Numbered from the stretch's first letter, positions 43,007 to 54,454 are shown. The stretch is 64,000 nucleotides of DNA from Mycoplasma sp. Pen4 (GCF_014352955.1 NZ_CP060691.1:434001-498000); one strand, 5' to 3'. Made by a program: numbers and translations. Notes: a model not told the origin generated them from the letters alone.

Positions 43007-43100
43007 GGTTTAATTACAACCTTTAATAAAGTATGTTCCACATTCTAGTTAATTTTGCATTTTTTGCAAACAGGTGCTAATTTTGATATAATATTTAAAA

Positions 43101-43392
43101 ATGTAAAACCTACATTATTTTCCTTCCCCCTTATGATTTTGTTTATGAGAATAAATTGTTACGTTCTATTTTAGAACAAAAATACTCAAAATCATACACT
43201 GATACTATTTTTAAAACTATGAGAGAGACTCAAAAGGAATTTTATTCGTTAAAGAACGATAAAATTTGAGATGAAAATGAAATGATTAGAAGTTTTTATG
43301 AAAGCTTAAGCAATGCAAATAAAAACCTATTTATTGAAGAGTTTCTCACTATTTCGAAAAATAATAATTCACAAAGTCATTTAACACAATAA
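43101..43392 (+). pseudogene. Frameshifted small gene at the ICE right flank
   Basis: TATAAT (43087-43092) lies eight bases before ATG 43101, but the second codon is TAA. Removing the T at 43104 would join the ATG to an open frame ending at 43390-43392: MKTYIIFLPPYDFVYENKLL ... ESLSNANKNLFIEEFL. That gives about 96 residues, unrecognised. So either a one-base insertion killed the gene, or it starts from a non-ATG codon such as TTG 43156. It lies just outside the probable ICE end. Confidence 0.5.
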
Positions 43393-43466
43393 TCAAGTCT
43401 AATATGTAAATATTAGAGTTTCTCGTTTTCCTTTACTTTTAATTGTATTTTGTTAAAATTGTTTAT

Positions 43467-46091
43467 ATGAAAAATAAGATAGCACAGTTTTTTAAATTAA
43501 ATAATTGAAAACGAGCAATAATCAGTTTCATAACTATAATTTCTGCTTTATTAGCAATTGTTTTTGGTAGTGTCTACTACATTGGAAACAACGTTAATAA
43601 ATCAATCGATTATGGTGGTGGGATTGAAGTTCTATTACAAGTTAAAAAAGACGGAAAGGTAGCAGATCCAAAACTCACTGAGATAGTTAACAAATCTTTA
43701 ACTGAGCGTTTAACTGGTGGGGTTTCTATTAACGGAATCTCGGTCTCAAGTGAGGGTGATGGAAAAATTCGTATTACCAAAAGTGGAAAGATATCTGAAA
43801 AAGAGAAAAATGAGTTTATTGACACAATTACAAATAAACCAATCTTAACACTCACTAATACAAATATTCAACCAATCTTCTATGATGGAAAATTCGTAGC
43901 AGATGGAAGTTTAGAAAAAGGTAATGCTTCAAATTGAATACCACCAATCGAGATAGATTCAGCCAATGTTATAACAAATCCTTCAAACGGACAACCAGCA
44001 GTTGAATTATCACTTAAACCAGGTGGTGCAGTTCAATGAACAGAAGCTACAAAATATATTTCTGAACAACCACAAGGACAAAATAGAATTTTAATGTGAT
44101 TAAACATTGAAAAACTATTAGAACTTGCCAAAACAAAATATACAACTGATTGAGATGCATCAGGACAAAACTTATGAAATTTCATTCACGTTGGGAATAA
44201 AGCATTTGTTCAAACAACTAATGCACTAGGTCAACCAGAATTTAAACCAAGTGTATTAAAAGAAAAAGAATTTAACGCATCTAATTACTTAATTAGTGAT
44301 GCACAAGTAAATGGAGCCTTAACAGGTGATAAAATTCAAATTTCTGGTAATTTCACACCTGCTAAAGCAGCAGAATTAGCCGGAAAAATTAACTATGGTA
44401 TTAGTAATTATGATCTTGACATCATTTCTAGTGCATACATTGATCAATCATTACAAAACGATGCATTCTACTATGCAATGATCGCAGGTATTGTAATCTT
44501 TAGTTTAATTTCATTATTCATGATCGTTAACTATGGATTATTAGGTGCATTAAGTACAATTTCAATTGCACTTTATGTATTCTTAACATTACTTATCTTT
44601 ACAGCGCTTAGAGGTGAATACTCACCAGCAACTATAGCCGCATTAATCATTGGAATTGGTATTTCGGTTGATGCTAACGTTATTACATATGAACGTCTAA
44701 AAAGACACATATACGAAGGAGAAGCACTTAAGAAATCATACAGAAATGCCAATAGATTATCACTATCATCCATCATCGATGCCAATTTAACAACAATTAT
44801 TGTTGGTTTCATACTTTTCTACTTTGGCACAAAAGATGTAAGAGGATTTAGTGTTACTTTAGTTTTATCAGTTCTATTTACATTACTAGTAATGTTAGTA
44901 TTTTCAAGATTCTTAGCAACTTTATTAGTTAGTTCGGGATTATTTGAAAATAGACTTTGATTACTAGGAATTAGAAAAAGATATATAAATCACAAAACAA
45001 AATTAGGAATTTTAGTTGATAAAAACAACTATCTAAAACAAGCAAAATGATTTGCTTTAGGGTCGATAATTTTCATTCTTATTGGAATTATTGTCTTTAC
45101 ATCAATATCTGCTTCAAATAAAGAATTATGAGCAGGATTTAATCGTTCAATTGAATTTTCAGGTGGTATTAATATTGCTATTAGACCAGACGCAATATCT
45201 AATATGACAAAAGCTCAAGCAAGTGAAATACTACAAGCACTTGAAAAAGCAAATAACAACGGTCAATTACCGATTAAAATAGAAAACTTTAATGATGTTG
45301 TTTACCTTGTTTCATTAAGTTCTGGTGAAGCAACATTAGAGAATTGATCAGTTGTTATTAGAACACAACAAGACTTCTCTGTTCAAGCAAAAGCTCAAAT
45401 GGAAGCAATTAAACAAATTGCAGAAACAACTGCTCCATCATTAAGTTTAAACATTATCGATTACTTAGTTTCAACATCAGAAGCTCACAAATTAGTATTA
45501 AATGCAATTATAGCTACTTCAATTAGTTTTATTGGAATTGTTCTATACTTACTTGTTAGAATGAATTGAACATACTCAATTGCGGCAATCATTGGTTTAT
45601 TACACGACTTCTTAATGGTTATTGCATTCATTGTAATCAGCAGATTACAAGTCTCACCAATCATAGTTGCAGCATTACTTTCAATCCTTGGATTAAGTAT
45701 TAATGATACAGTTGTTACATTTGACAAAATCAGAGAAACAATTCATACAAAATATCCAGCAAAAATACTTTCAAAAGATGATATTACTCACATAGTTAAT
45801 TCATCTATTGCTGAAACATTAAAACGTAGTTTATATACATCAGGAACTACAATTACAGCTATCTTAGTTTTACTTTCATTCCACAATGCAACAAACTTTA
45901 CATTTAATGTAGTTATGTTATTCGGAATAACAATCGGAGTTTATTCATCAATTTTTATCTGTTCATGAATATGAGCAAAAATTGAATACAAACGTCAAAG
46001 AAGCATTGAACGTAAAATTAACTCAGGTTATTGAAATATAAACAATCCAGATGAACAAACATTTTCTGGTGTTAATGATTACTTATTCTAA
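43467..46091 (+). CDS. secDF: Protein translocase SecDF (fused SecD-SecF)
   Basis: An 874-residue RND-type membrane protein that uses the proton gradient to help complete protein export through SecYEG. It has two homologous halves. Each has one N-terminal helix, a large extracellular domain, then five helices. Conserved segments are DYGGGIEVLLQV and GIGISVDANVITYERLK in the SecD half, and FSGGINIAI and LGLSINDTVVTFDKIRE in the SecF half. TAAAAT (43454-43459) lies seven bases before the ATG with no Shine-Dalgarno. Many Trp are TGA. A terminator follows. Confidence 0.95.
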
Positions 46092-46117
46092 AATAGAGCT
46101 TATGCTCTATTTTATTT
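46090..46117 (+). terminator. Terminator of secDF
   Basis: AAAATAGAGC / GCTCTATTTT with a short TTAT loop and T-rich tail. Confidence 0.9.
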
Positions 46118-46185
46118 TGCAAAAATAGTGCTTTTTTATGGTAAGATTATGAAAATTAAATATTACATATTTAAAAGGAGGAATT

Positions 46186-47454
46186 ATGGCAAAATTCATA
46201 GATGAAGTAAAAGTAAGCATTCAAGCCGGTAAGGGTGGTGACGGAATGATTTCATTCCGTAGAGAAGCTCACGTTGATAAAGGTGGTCCCGATGGTGGCG
46301 ATGGTGGACGTGGTGGAAACATCTATTTCGTTGGAGACGAAGGTAAAAATACACTTCTTGCATTTTACAAAAACAAACACATCGTTGCTGCAGACGGAGT
46401 CAAAGGTGGTCCAAAAAACCTTTATGGTGCAAATGCCGCAGATACAATCATCAAAGTACCCGTAGGAACACTTGTATACAATGATAAAAAATTAATCGCC
46501 GATGTTATCGAACCAAACATTCCATACTTAATTGCTAAAGGTGGAAAAGGTGGCCGTGGAAATAATAAATTCAAAACATCTAAAAACACTGCGCCAAGAA
46601 TTTGCGAAAACGGTATGCCTGGTGAAAAATTTGAAGCTCACATTGTGCTTAAAATTCTTTCAGATGTCGGCGTTGTTGGTAAACCTTCTGCAGGTAAATC
46701 TACATTCTTAAATGCAGTTTCAAATGCTAAAGCAAAAGTCGCTGAATATGAATTCACCACATTAGTTCCTCAATTAGGAATGGTTGAGTATCATGATAAT
46801 TCATTCACAGTTGCAGATTTACCTGGTTTAATTAAGGGGGCAGCTTTAGGAAAAGGTCTTGGAATTCAATTCTTAAAACACATTGAACGTTGTCGTGTTA
46901 TTGCTCACATAATTGACTTTGGTTCAGAAGAAAAAAATCCAATTGAAGATTATGAAGTTATTAACAATGAACTTAAATCTTACAACCTTAAATTAGAAAA
47001 TAAACCACAAATTGTTATTGCAAATAAATCAGATTTAGAATCTTTTGATAATCATTTCAAAGAGTTTAAAGCAAAATACCCAGATATTGAAGTTATTCCA
47101 ATTTGTGCTGTATTAAGAGAAAACTTAGACCCTGTTAAAGCAGCATTATGAAAAGCAATTGAAACAAACGATATTCAAACAATTGATGATGATGACAAAG
47201 ATGAAGTAAAAGTTATTGAATATGAACCAGATTATATAATTGATAATCCATATAAAGGTTATTGAGAAATTCATGGAAAGAAAATTGAAGAGTTATATAA
47301 CAAAATTCCAATTAATACTTTTGACAATTTAGTTCGTTTTAATAACATTCTTAAGAAAATGGGCGTGTGAGAAGAACTTGTTCGTAGAGGTATTGAAGTT
47401 GGAGATGAAGTTTCAATTTATGGTTTCCAATTTGAATGAACAGATCAAAATTAA
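46186..47454 (+). CDS. obgE: GTPase Obg
   Basis: A 422-residue GTPase linked to 50S assembly and stress control. The Obg domain is glycine-rich (GGPDGGDGGRGG near residue 35, AKGGKGGRGNNKF near 118). G1 GKPSAGKST lies near 165, DLPGLIKGA near 212, NKSD near 284. A C-terminal OCT domain ends VGDEVSIYGFQFEW, with Trp from TGA. AAAAGGAGGAAT precedes the ATG. Confidence 0.95.
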
Positions 47455-47478
47455 TAGCATTAAATTGCTATTTTTTTA
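47453..47478 (+). terminator. Terminator of obg
   Basis: AATAGCA / TGCTATT with T7, right at the stop. Confidence 0.85.
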
Positions 47479-47536
47479 TTAAAGTTGAACAAAAAAACTT
47501 ACTCATTTAGAGTAAGCTTGGTGATATTAAATCAAA

Positions 47537-47627
47537 TGGCGTGGCAGAGAGGATTTGAACCTCCGCGGGAGTTGCCTCCCCTATCGCCTTAGCAGGGCGA
47601 CCTCTTCAGCCTCTTGAGTACTGCCAC
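47537..47627 (-). tRNA. tRNA-Ser (anticodon GCU)
   Basis: A complete class II tRNA of 91 bases with encoded CCA. Acceptor GTGGCAG / CTGCCAC, D-arm, anticodon loop CTGCTAA (GCU), a long variable arm (GGGAGG...CTCCC) and T-arm with GTTCAAATC. The long variable arm and GCT anticodon mark serine decoding AGY. Confidence 0.95.
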
Positions 47628-47668
47628 AAGTCAAAAATATTATACCATCAATTCAATGCCACCATAAC

Positions 47669-47697
47669 AAAAAATAGCCACTAAGTGCTATTTTTTT
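47669..47697. terminator. Bidirectional terminator after the choline kinase gene
   Basis: AAATAGC / GCTATTT with A-run before and T-run after, between the choline kinase end and the tRNA. Confidence 0.75.
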
Positions 47698-47726
47698 ATT
47701 TTTTCTATTATTTAATCATTGAGCAA

Positions 47727-48479
47727 TTAATCACGGAATGTTTTTGTTTCTTTTTTGTAATTAAATAATTCAATTGTTTCATTTAATTTTTGAATCAATG
47801 GAGCATCATCGAAGTGTTTAACATCTTGTGCATTAACTCAAAGAATTGTTAAATAGTAAACAAGAATTTTTTGTTGAATTAAATATTCTTCTCAATAAGT
47901 ATCATATCTATCTAAAAAGATTTTTTCTTGTTTTGGTGTTAAAAATGAACCACAAATAAAGTAGGCGAGATCAAAGTGCTTATCACCCATTGATGCATAT
48001 TCTCAATCAATAAAGAACACCTTACCATTCTTATCTAAAAGAATATTATCTTTGTATAAATCATTGTGTAAGGGTCTATTATTTTCAGAATTTTTAAGAA
48101 TTGAATTAATACGTTTAAAGTTATCATTAATTGCGTCTATTTTAATTCCTTTATCTTGTAAAACTTTTCTATATTCTCTAACTCTTGCTGCAACATTCGT
48201 TGGTGGAAATTTCAATTTAGAATCATGGAGAGTTTTAAAATTATCAGCAATTTGAATTAAAACATCTTCAGAGAACTCAAGTGGTTTTGTATCGATTCAT
48301 TGATATTCTAATGTGTTTTCTGTTTCATTAATTAATTCAGGTACAAAATCAAAATTTTCAAGCAATGTATAATCAATTTTATGATTAAATTTATTGAATA
48401 TCTTTTCTTGAAACATATGATTCTTATCAGTTTTGTAAGTTTTATTTGTAAAACCAATTTTTACTAATTCTTTCTTCAT
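47727..48479 (-). CDS. Choline/aminoglycoside kinase-like phosphotransferase
   Basis: A 250-residue kinase of the choline kinase/APH fold (LicA-like). The catalytic loop is HNDLYKDNILLD (near residue 142) with D-x-D-like FFIDWEYASMGDKHFDLAYF after it (Brenner and metal motifs). Likely role: phosphorylation of choline or a similar small alcohol for lipid or surface decoration. AAAAGGAG lies nine bases before the ATG. Trp in IDWEYA and others are TGA. It is close to the usual LicA length. The exact substrate cannot be read from the sequence. Confidence 0.8.
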
Positions 48480-48570
48480 AAGGCTCCTTTTTGTTTTAAA
48501 TGAAGTTTAATTTTGATTAAAACAATTATATTTTATTTGCAAATTTATTTAAATAAAATGAATTGGTAGA

Positions 48571-48589
48571 AAAAAACAGCAAGCTGTTA
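48571..48589 (-). terminator. Terminator of the second MIP-like gene
   Basis: AACAGC / GCTGTT with a 2-base loop followed on minus by T6, overlapping the stop codon. Confidence 0.75.
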
Positions 48590-50833
48590 AAACCCATTAG
48601 GGAATAGTGCTGTTTTTCTGTTTCCGTTACCATCAAAACCATTAGGATATAAAATTGAAAGGTTTGAACGGTATGAATGTGTTTGATGTGTAAATCCTGT
48701 TTTATCAATTAAATTGTAGCCATAGATTTTCTTACTTGGATCAAATATTACATTAATATCTGCTGTTTGAAGTAAAGGAGTAAATCCTGATACATCTAAT
48801 AAATCACCAAAACTTGCATTTGATCTAATTAAGCTATAAATACCAATAATTTCTCCGAATTCATTGTAGACTACTGAACCACTTGCTCCATAGAAAAGAG
48901 ATGAAAATTTAATATTATAGTTAAAACCATAGTTATCAATGAAAGGTCTATTTCATAAACTACTATAAATACTTAAGTTTCCATTATCCATTCTACTTTC
49001 AACATCATTTGTTGAATATCCAAAATATTGACTATTTGGTACTTTAGTTCCTCTTCTATTGTAGAAAGGAGTAACTATATCTTGATCACGTTCTATTGGA
49101 TTGTTTTGCATGAATACAGTGCGTTTTGAGCCATTGTTTTGACTTGGATAACCAGCAACATAAACATTCTTTGCGTTTGATAAACCAAATTCATATGCTG
49201 GATTGTTTTGAGATAATTCTTTACCTTTTGAAAGCATATCAAGTGTAGGGAACATTGAATTAGTTGAATTTGTGTAATTTGGTAATTTCGCGTCACGGTT
49301 AGACATTCTTGCAACATATTTATCAACCGCATGTATTGCATCTAAAATTCAACCACGTAAAGTATCATCAGCGTTCGCTAAATTAACATCCATTTCTAAA
49401 ACTCCAAAATCTGTATAGAATGGAATTTTATCATATTGAGTGTTAATAAATGTTTCTATTTCACTAGCTGCTTCAGTTTCTCTTAATCTCTTTAATCTTT
49501 CGATTTCTTCTCTTTGTCTTTGTTTATATGATTCTCATACTTCATTGATATTATCTTTATATTGATTGTATGTTTCATCATCCATAAAATCTACACCGGC
49601 AAATATAACTCTTGGTGTTGAAAATGCCTGTGTCATAGTTGTAATAGCACCATTTCTATAATCACGGCTTGTTAGTCTTTGATTATTAGCATAGTATTTT
49701 ACACCTGCACCACGTGCATTTGGTTGTACATAATTATAGTTATTAGGCAATGGTGAGAAATCAGTTGGTTTTATTGCTTTCCCCAAAGCAAAACCACTTG
49801 CAACTGTATTGTTTTGATTTACATAACCAAGTGTGTTTAATTTTTCATCACTTGAATCATTACCATATTGTCCAATTATGTGCATGTTTGTAGCGATAAA
49901 CAATTTATAGTTATTGTCATCAACTTTATGATAGTCTAACAATCATCCTGTCCCTTGGAAAGCTAATAATGATTGCGGATCATTGGCATAAGCGTTTGCT
50001 GGAATAATTGAGAATGTACGGTCATAAATTTCACTATAAAGATCATTTGGATTCACTACAGAATCATTGTACATACTTGCATATGATGCGTATGAATTGT
50101 TCTTTTTAATTATTTCATTTTGATCCGGTATCATAGGTATAAAAGGTATTCTCGGTGGTTGAATTGTAGGTAGTTGTGGTTGTTCGGTATTGCCCCCCCC
50201 TGGATTAGAATCCGGGTCTGGTTGTGGTTGCATTGCATCATTTCCTGATGTAGAACTTGAACCTTGATCTGAATTACTTGTTCCAAAGTTTGAATCTGGT
50301 TGTGGTTCACTTGTGTCTGTTCCTGAAGCATTATCAGTTCCACTTGGATTTGGTTCTGGTTGAGGTTCGGGTTCTACAGGATTAGTCGGAGTCTTTGGTT
50401 CAGTTTCTTTACCGTTATTGATTTTTGGAATCTCTGTTGGTATATAACCGATTGGTTTGCTTGTAGAAACACTATTATTTTCTAATTGTTGCTGTAACTC
50501 TTGAAATTTATTTTTTATTAAATAAATAGCATATTCTACGTAATCACTTGTTTTTTCAATCTCATTATTTGAAAGCTCAAAATAATAACGAGTAATTAAT
50601 TGATCAAACACTTTTTCTGCATCTAAATTTTCTGGTGTTTGAGGATAGTTGTTTTTAAGTTGATTAAATTTTTGTTCATATTTTTTTATCTCATCTGAAA
50701 GTTTAGCTTTGTTGTTCATTTCAACTTCATCATTTGTTTCATTTAATCGAGCACATGAAGTTAAAATACCAACTGAAAGCGAAATTGGAACGATCATAGA
50801 TGGTAAAATAACTGTTTTTATTTTTCTTTTCAT
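48587..50833 (-). CDS. MIP-like serine protease lipoprotein (DUF31 family), second copy
   Basis: A 748-residue surface protein with signal SMIVPISLSVGILTSC (lipobox LTSC), then a helical region and a long Pro/Gln/Asn/Ser-rich linker (about 130-230). A trypsin-like DUF31 peptidase domain follows, with His in TNMHIIG (near 316), Asp in DFGVLEMD (near 475) and Ser in YGASGSV (near 651). It is related to MIP, but outside the MIB operon and with its own leaderless promoter (minus TATAAT 50840-50845, six bases before the ATG). A poly-G tract encodes PGGG in the linker. It may cleave immunoglobulin or another host protein. Confidence 0.8.
50193..50200. repeat. C8 homopolymer in the MIP-like gene
   Basis: Eight C (G on the coding strand) within the linker. 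One-base slippage would shift the frame upstream of the peptidase domain, so the gene could switch on and off. Confidence 0.7.
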
Positions 50834-50911
50834 ACTTAAATTATATTTTATTTTTTCATATAAATAAATTTATATGAAAATTGTATATAATATCAATAAC
50901 AGGAGCATAAA

Positions 50912-52030
50912 ATGTTAAAAACAATCAAAAAATACTCAATATTTTTAGCAGTTAGTGCATTTAGTGCAACAACTTTTTTTGCAGTATCATGTAATCAAAA
51001 TTTTGATTATTCAAAAAATGACAAAAATGATACAACAAATCCAAACCAAAGAAAGTTACAAGAACTAGCTGCGAAATTAAAGCAAATTGATAGCAAAATA
51101 GAAAAAACACTTAATGAAACAGCAAGATTAACAAAAGAAAACAAGTCAATTGAAGAACAAATTAAAACACTTCAACCACAAATTGAAGCAGCAAAGACAA
51201 AAGAACAAGAAACAAGAACCGCATTTGAAGAAATATCATCACGTTTAGAAATTTTACGGGGAAAAAAGGATAAATTAGTTGATGGTTTAAAACAAGAAAG
51301 AATTCAAATTGAAGCTCAAAAAATCAGTTCTGAAAAACGTATAACCACACTTGAAGAAGAAACAAAAACAAAAGAAACACAAATTCAAGCGCTTAGACCT
51401 GAAGTTTCAGGTTATGAAGGAAGCATTGAAAATTACGGTTATGTAATTGCAAATAAAACACAAGAATCACAGCGTCTTGAAGCGAATATTGTAGATCTTG
51501 AGGATGAGATTAGAACGCTAAAATCACAAGGTAAAGATGATTCTGATTCAGAAGTTCATGCTAAACAATTAGAATTAAATGATTTAACACGTGAAAAAGA
51601 CGAATTACTTTCTTTCATCAGAGATGTTGAAACCAAAAAACAACAGCTTCAAGAAACTAAAAAACAAAAAGAAGCGCAAATCAAACAACTAGAACAAGAA
51701 ATCACCGATTCAGGTAGAGAAATTTTTGATCTCAAAAATTCTCTTGAAGAAATCACAAACAAAATTGAAGCATTAAAAAACCCAAACACTTACGAAGATG
51801 TTGTTGCTGTGGATAATGAAATCAAACAATTTAACGATGAATTCAATACAAAAGAAGAAGCACACAAGCATGCTACTTTAGATTACAGAAATCTTAATGT
51901 TCAATACGAACAACTAAGAAGACAATACAATGGTAATACAACTCAAATAACCGTTATTTCTAATGACCAAATGAAAGAATTAACTTTAGAAAAAAACAAA
52001 ATTAAACAAGAAATTAGTGAACTACAATAA
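50912..52030 (+). CDS. Coiled-coil lipoprotein
   Basis: A 372-residue lipoprotein: signal YSIFLAVSAFSATTFFAVSC (lipobox AVSC), then an almost uninterrupted coiled coil (residues about 50-340) rich in Glu, Lys and Gln with LKQIDSKIEKTLNETARLTK-type heptads. ACAGGAGCATAAA precedes the ATG, so it has a leader. TATAAT-like sequence lies about 20 bases upstream, between divergent genes. It points away from the MIP-like gene and toward MIP. The role is unknown; it could be a spacer or adhesin stalk. Confidence 0.75.
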   Translation: MLKTIKKYSIFLAVSAFSATTFFAVSCNQNFDYSKNDKNDTTNPNQRKLQELAAKLKQIDSKIEKTLNETARLTKENKSIEEQIKTLQPQIEAAKTKEQETRTAFEEISSRLEILRGKKDKLVDGLKQERIQIEAQKISSEKRITTLEEETKTKETQIQALRPEVSGYEGSIENYGYVIANKTQESQRLEANIVDLEDEIRTLKSQGKDDSDSEVHAKQLELNDLTREKDELLSFIRDVETKKQQLQETKKQKEAQIKQLEQEITDSGREIFDLKNSLEEITNKIEALKNPNTYEDVVAVDNEIKQFNDEFNTKEEAHKHATLDYRNLNVQYEQLRRQYNGNTTQITVISNDQMKELTLEKNKIKQEISELQ

Positions 52031-52032
52031 TT

Positions 52033-52066
52033 AAAAAACCTTTAAGCTTTAAACTTAAAGGTTTTA
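52033..52066. terminator. Bidirectional terminator between the coiled-coil lipoprotein and MIP
   Basis: A perfect AAAACCTTTAAG / CTTAAAGGTTTT stem between two convergent genes. Confidence 0.9.
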
Positions 52067-52069
52067 ATT

Positions 52070-54454
52070 TTATGAATTTTTGAATCTGTATTCTTCAGGA
52101 ATATTTTCAGGTCCGTTAGGAAATAATTTTGTCTTATATGTATTTCCATAAATTCTTTGTAATGCTTGACGATATGAAGTTCTTTGGTTTCTTCCGCCTC
52201 CATAAATCAAGTCATATTGTTCAAGATTATAGTCACCATATAATCCATTATAGTTATATCCAGGACTACGTAATGCTTGTGAAAGTGAAATAAGTGATGT
52301 TAAACCTGAATCTGCTGCAGCAAATGTGATTCCAAGAATATTTCCATCAATATCTCTAACTGATGAACCAGAAGCTCCTTGACCAGGTTGTCATGCTTCT
52401 AATACATATGCAAGTCCATAGTTTAAGTAACGTTTACCAGAATATGTTCCATCTTTTTCACTTAAGTGTTCAAATGGGAATCCTTGTTTTTCTGCTGTAT
52501 AGATTAATGGGTTTGAAATCATTAAATCAGTTACACCAGGCTTATCAATAAATGTTCTAAGTCCAAGGTTTTTTGATAAACCATATCCATATTCAGAAGC
52601 ATTAAGACCATTATCTCTATAAATGCTTGGTTTATTAACTCATAATGAAGCATAAAGTTTTAATGCATCTTTATCAATTGCAGATTTTTCATTATCAACT
52701 AATTCTGGATCTGTATATGAATTAGGGAATCCCAATGCAATAAAGTCATAGTTAATTTTACTTGTTTCTTTACCTTCAACAGTAAGTGCTTCATCGCTAA
52801 TTTTTTGATAATCGCTTAATAAATCAAATGATGCGGGTTGTGATTTCAATTCAGAATCTTTATTTGCAAAACCAGATGTAAATGCAATTGAATATGCACT
52901 AGCATAATCTGCAGGATTTAAGTTAGTATTGTCTTTGATATAAGTGTATTTGTATTTTGTTTCATCTGTATAATCAGTTGAATAATACATATAATCATCT
53001 ACATTGTTTTTAGTTAAATCAACTTCTAAAATTGCAAAATCAGCCATTTCTTGTAGATCTTTATATGGCGAGTTTTCTGTTAAGTATTCGCTTGGTGATG
53101 TAGTTAAGAAGTCAGTAGCCGCATAAACTAATTTAATTTTTGATAAATCATTAATACTGAATATTTGACCATTAGGATCTTTAATTGTTTGTTTTAATTC
53201 AGTCTTAAGTGGTGTGTCTCAATCAAAGTGGATAAAGTCAATAGCTGTTGTATATCCTTTAATTTTGTCTTCAGCTTGATTGTAGGCTTTTTTATCTGAA
53301 TTGTATTTTGGTAATACTTCATAGTATTTTGCAAGCACTTCTTTAGCTTTTGGATCATTTTCACCAAATTGGTTTTTAAGATCAATGTATTCTGATTCAT
53401 ACTTCATTTTTTCAGCTTCACTTGCTTTAAATGCATCAAATTTTTCAATTAAGTTTTGCGCATTTGTTCGCATTTCAGCTTCAGTTATTACATTGGTATA
53501 AACTGAATCATCTGCTTGTTTTTTAAGAATAGCAGCCGCAACGTGTAAGTTTGTTGCTAAATAGAATTTAGTTGGGTAACCTGTATCACTTAATTGATAA
53601 TCAATAATTCATGCAGTACCTTGATCAAGGCGTAAATCAGTGATTGAACGGGTACCACGTAAACTTTTTATGAATGGGTTTTCATTTCTAATTCTAAGTG
53701 AATATGTTTGTAATAAAGTATTTTTGTACAACTGGTTTGGCAATTGTCTTGCTGTTCCACGATCACCGTTTGGTGTATCTCAGTATCATGTTCTACGTGT
53801 AGCACCAATTGTTTGAGTTTTTGCTTCATCGGTATAAATTTCACCAAATGGGTTAACAATTAATTTATTGTTTTCATTAACTAATGTGAAGTTTTTAACT
53901 AATGAATCACGGTATTCTGGTTGATTAAGCTCTTTTGCTCTTGCATCAAAGTTAACGATGAATTCTGAACTAACACCAATGTATTTTTTAATGTCATTAT
54001 TTAGATCATTTGCATCGGCAAATAAGTTTCTAGATAATGAGTCATAATATGGTTTTTCATCTATGTAGTAACGCTCTGTGATACTTTTTGCATTATATGC
54101 ATCAATATCATCAATCGCTTCTTTGGGTTTTGTACCATTTTGAATTCTTGTGTTACCACCTGATGTTGAACCTGGGAATGATGGTGTTCTCCCTCCATCA
54201 TCTACATCAACATTACCTTCTTTTGGTTTATTACCTTCAGTTGGTGGTTGTTGTGGGTTTGTTACAGGTGGTTTTTCAGGTTGAGTTTTATTATCATTTT
54301 CTTTTTTATCTTTGTTTTCTGTATCATCTTTTGGTTTTTCTTTTTCAGGTTCATCCTTTTTAATATTTACAAATGATGGATGTAAACATGAAACAGTAGA
54401 AAATGGAATTAATAATGAAACTGCACCTAATATAATGTTTTTAAATTTTCTCAT
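52070..54454 (-). CDS. Immunoglobulin-specific serine endopeptidase (MIP type)
   Basis: A 794-residue surface lipoprotein: signal LGAVSLLIPFSTVSC, then a long Lys/Glu/Pro linker (about 25-115) and a peptidase domain. The catalytic triad candidates are His in TNLHVAA (near 304), Asp in DFAILEVD (near 473) and Ser in GQGASGSSV (near 695), the DUF31/MIP layout. MIP cleaves the heavy chain of antibody bound by MIB. It follows the F1-like ATPase beta gene by two bases, so it is the last gene of the MIB-ATPase-MIP operon. A terminator follows. Confidence 0.85.

Larger units (their letters stand above)
24883..43080 (+). mobile_element. Integrative conjugative element (mycoplasma ICE), approximate limits
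   Basis: Eleven consecutive plus-strand genes, one minus-strand gene, a further lipoprotein and a transposase-like gene form an ICE of the type described in M. bovis, M. agalactiae and M. hominis. They include a pilin-like protein, a polytopic membrane protein, a VirB4/TraE ATPase, a giant surface protein, and a DDE transposase-like gene at the right end. No TraG/VirD4 or relaxase is seen. The limits are guesses from an imperfect inverted repeat: TTAGCAC...TTTGC at 24883 and its reverse GCAAA...GTGCTAA ending at 43080. Each end is flanked by ATTTT. Confidence 0.7.

Noticed and set aside
54088..54363. Plus-strand His/Tyr-rich frame over MIP
   Set aside because: Antisense of the low-complexity linker.
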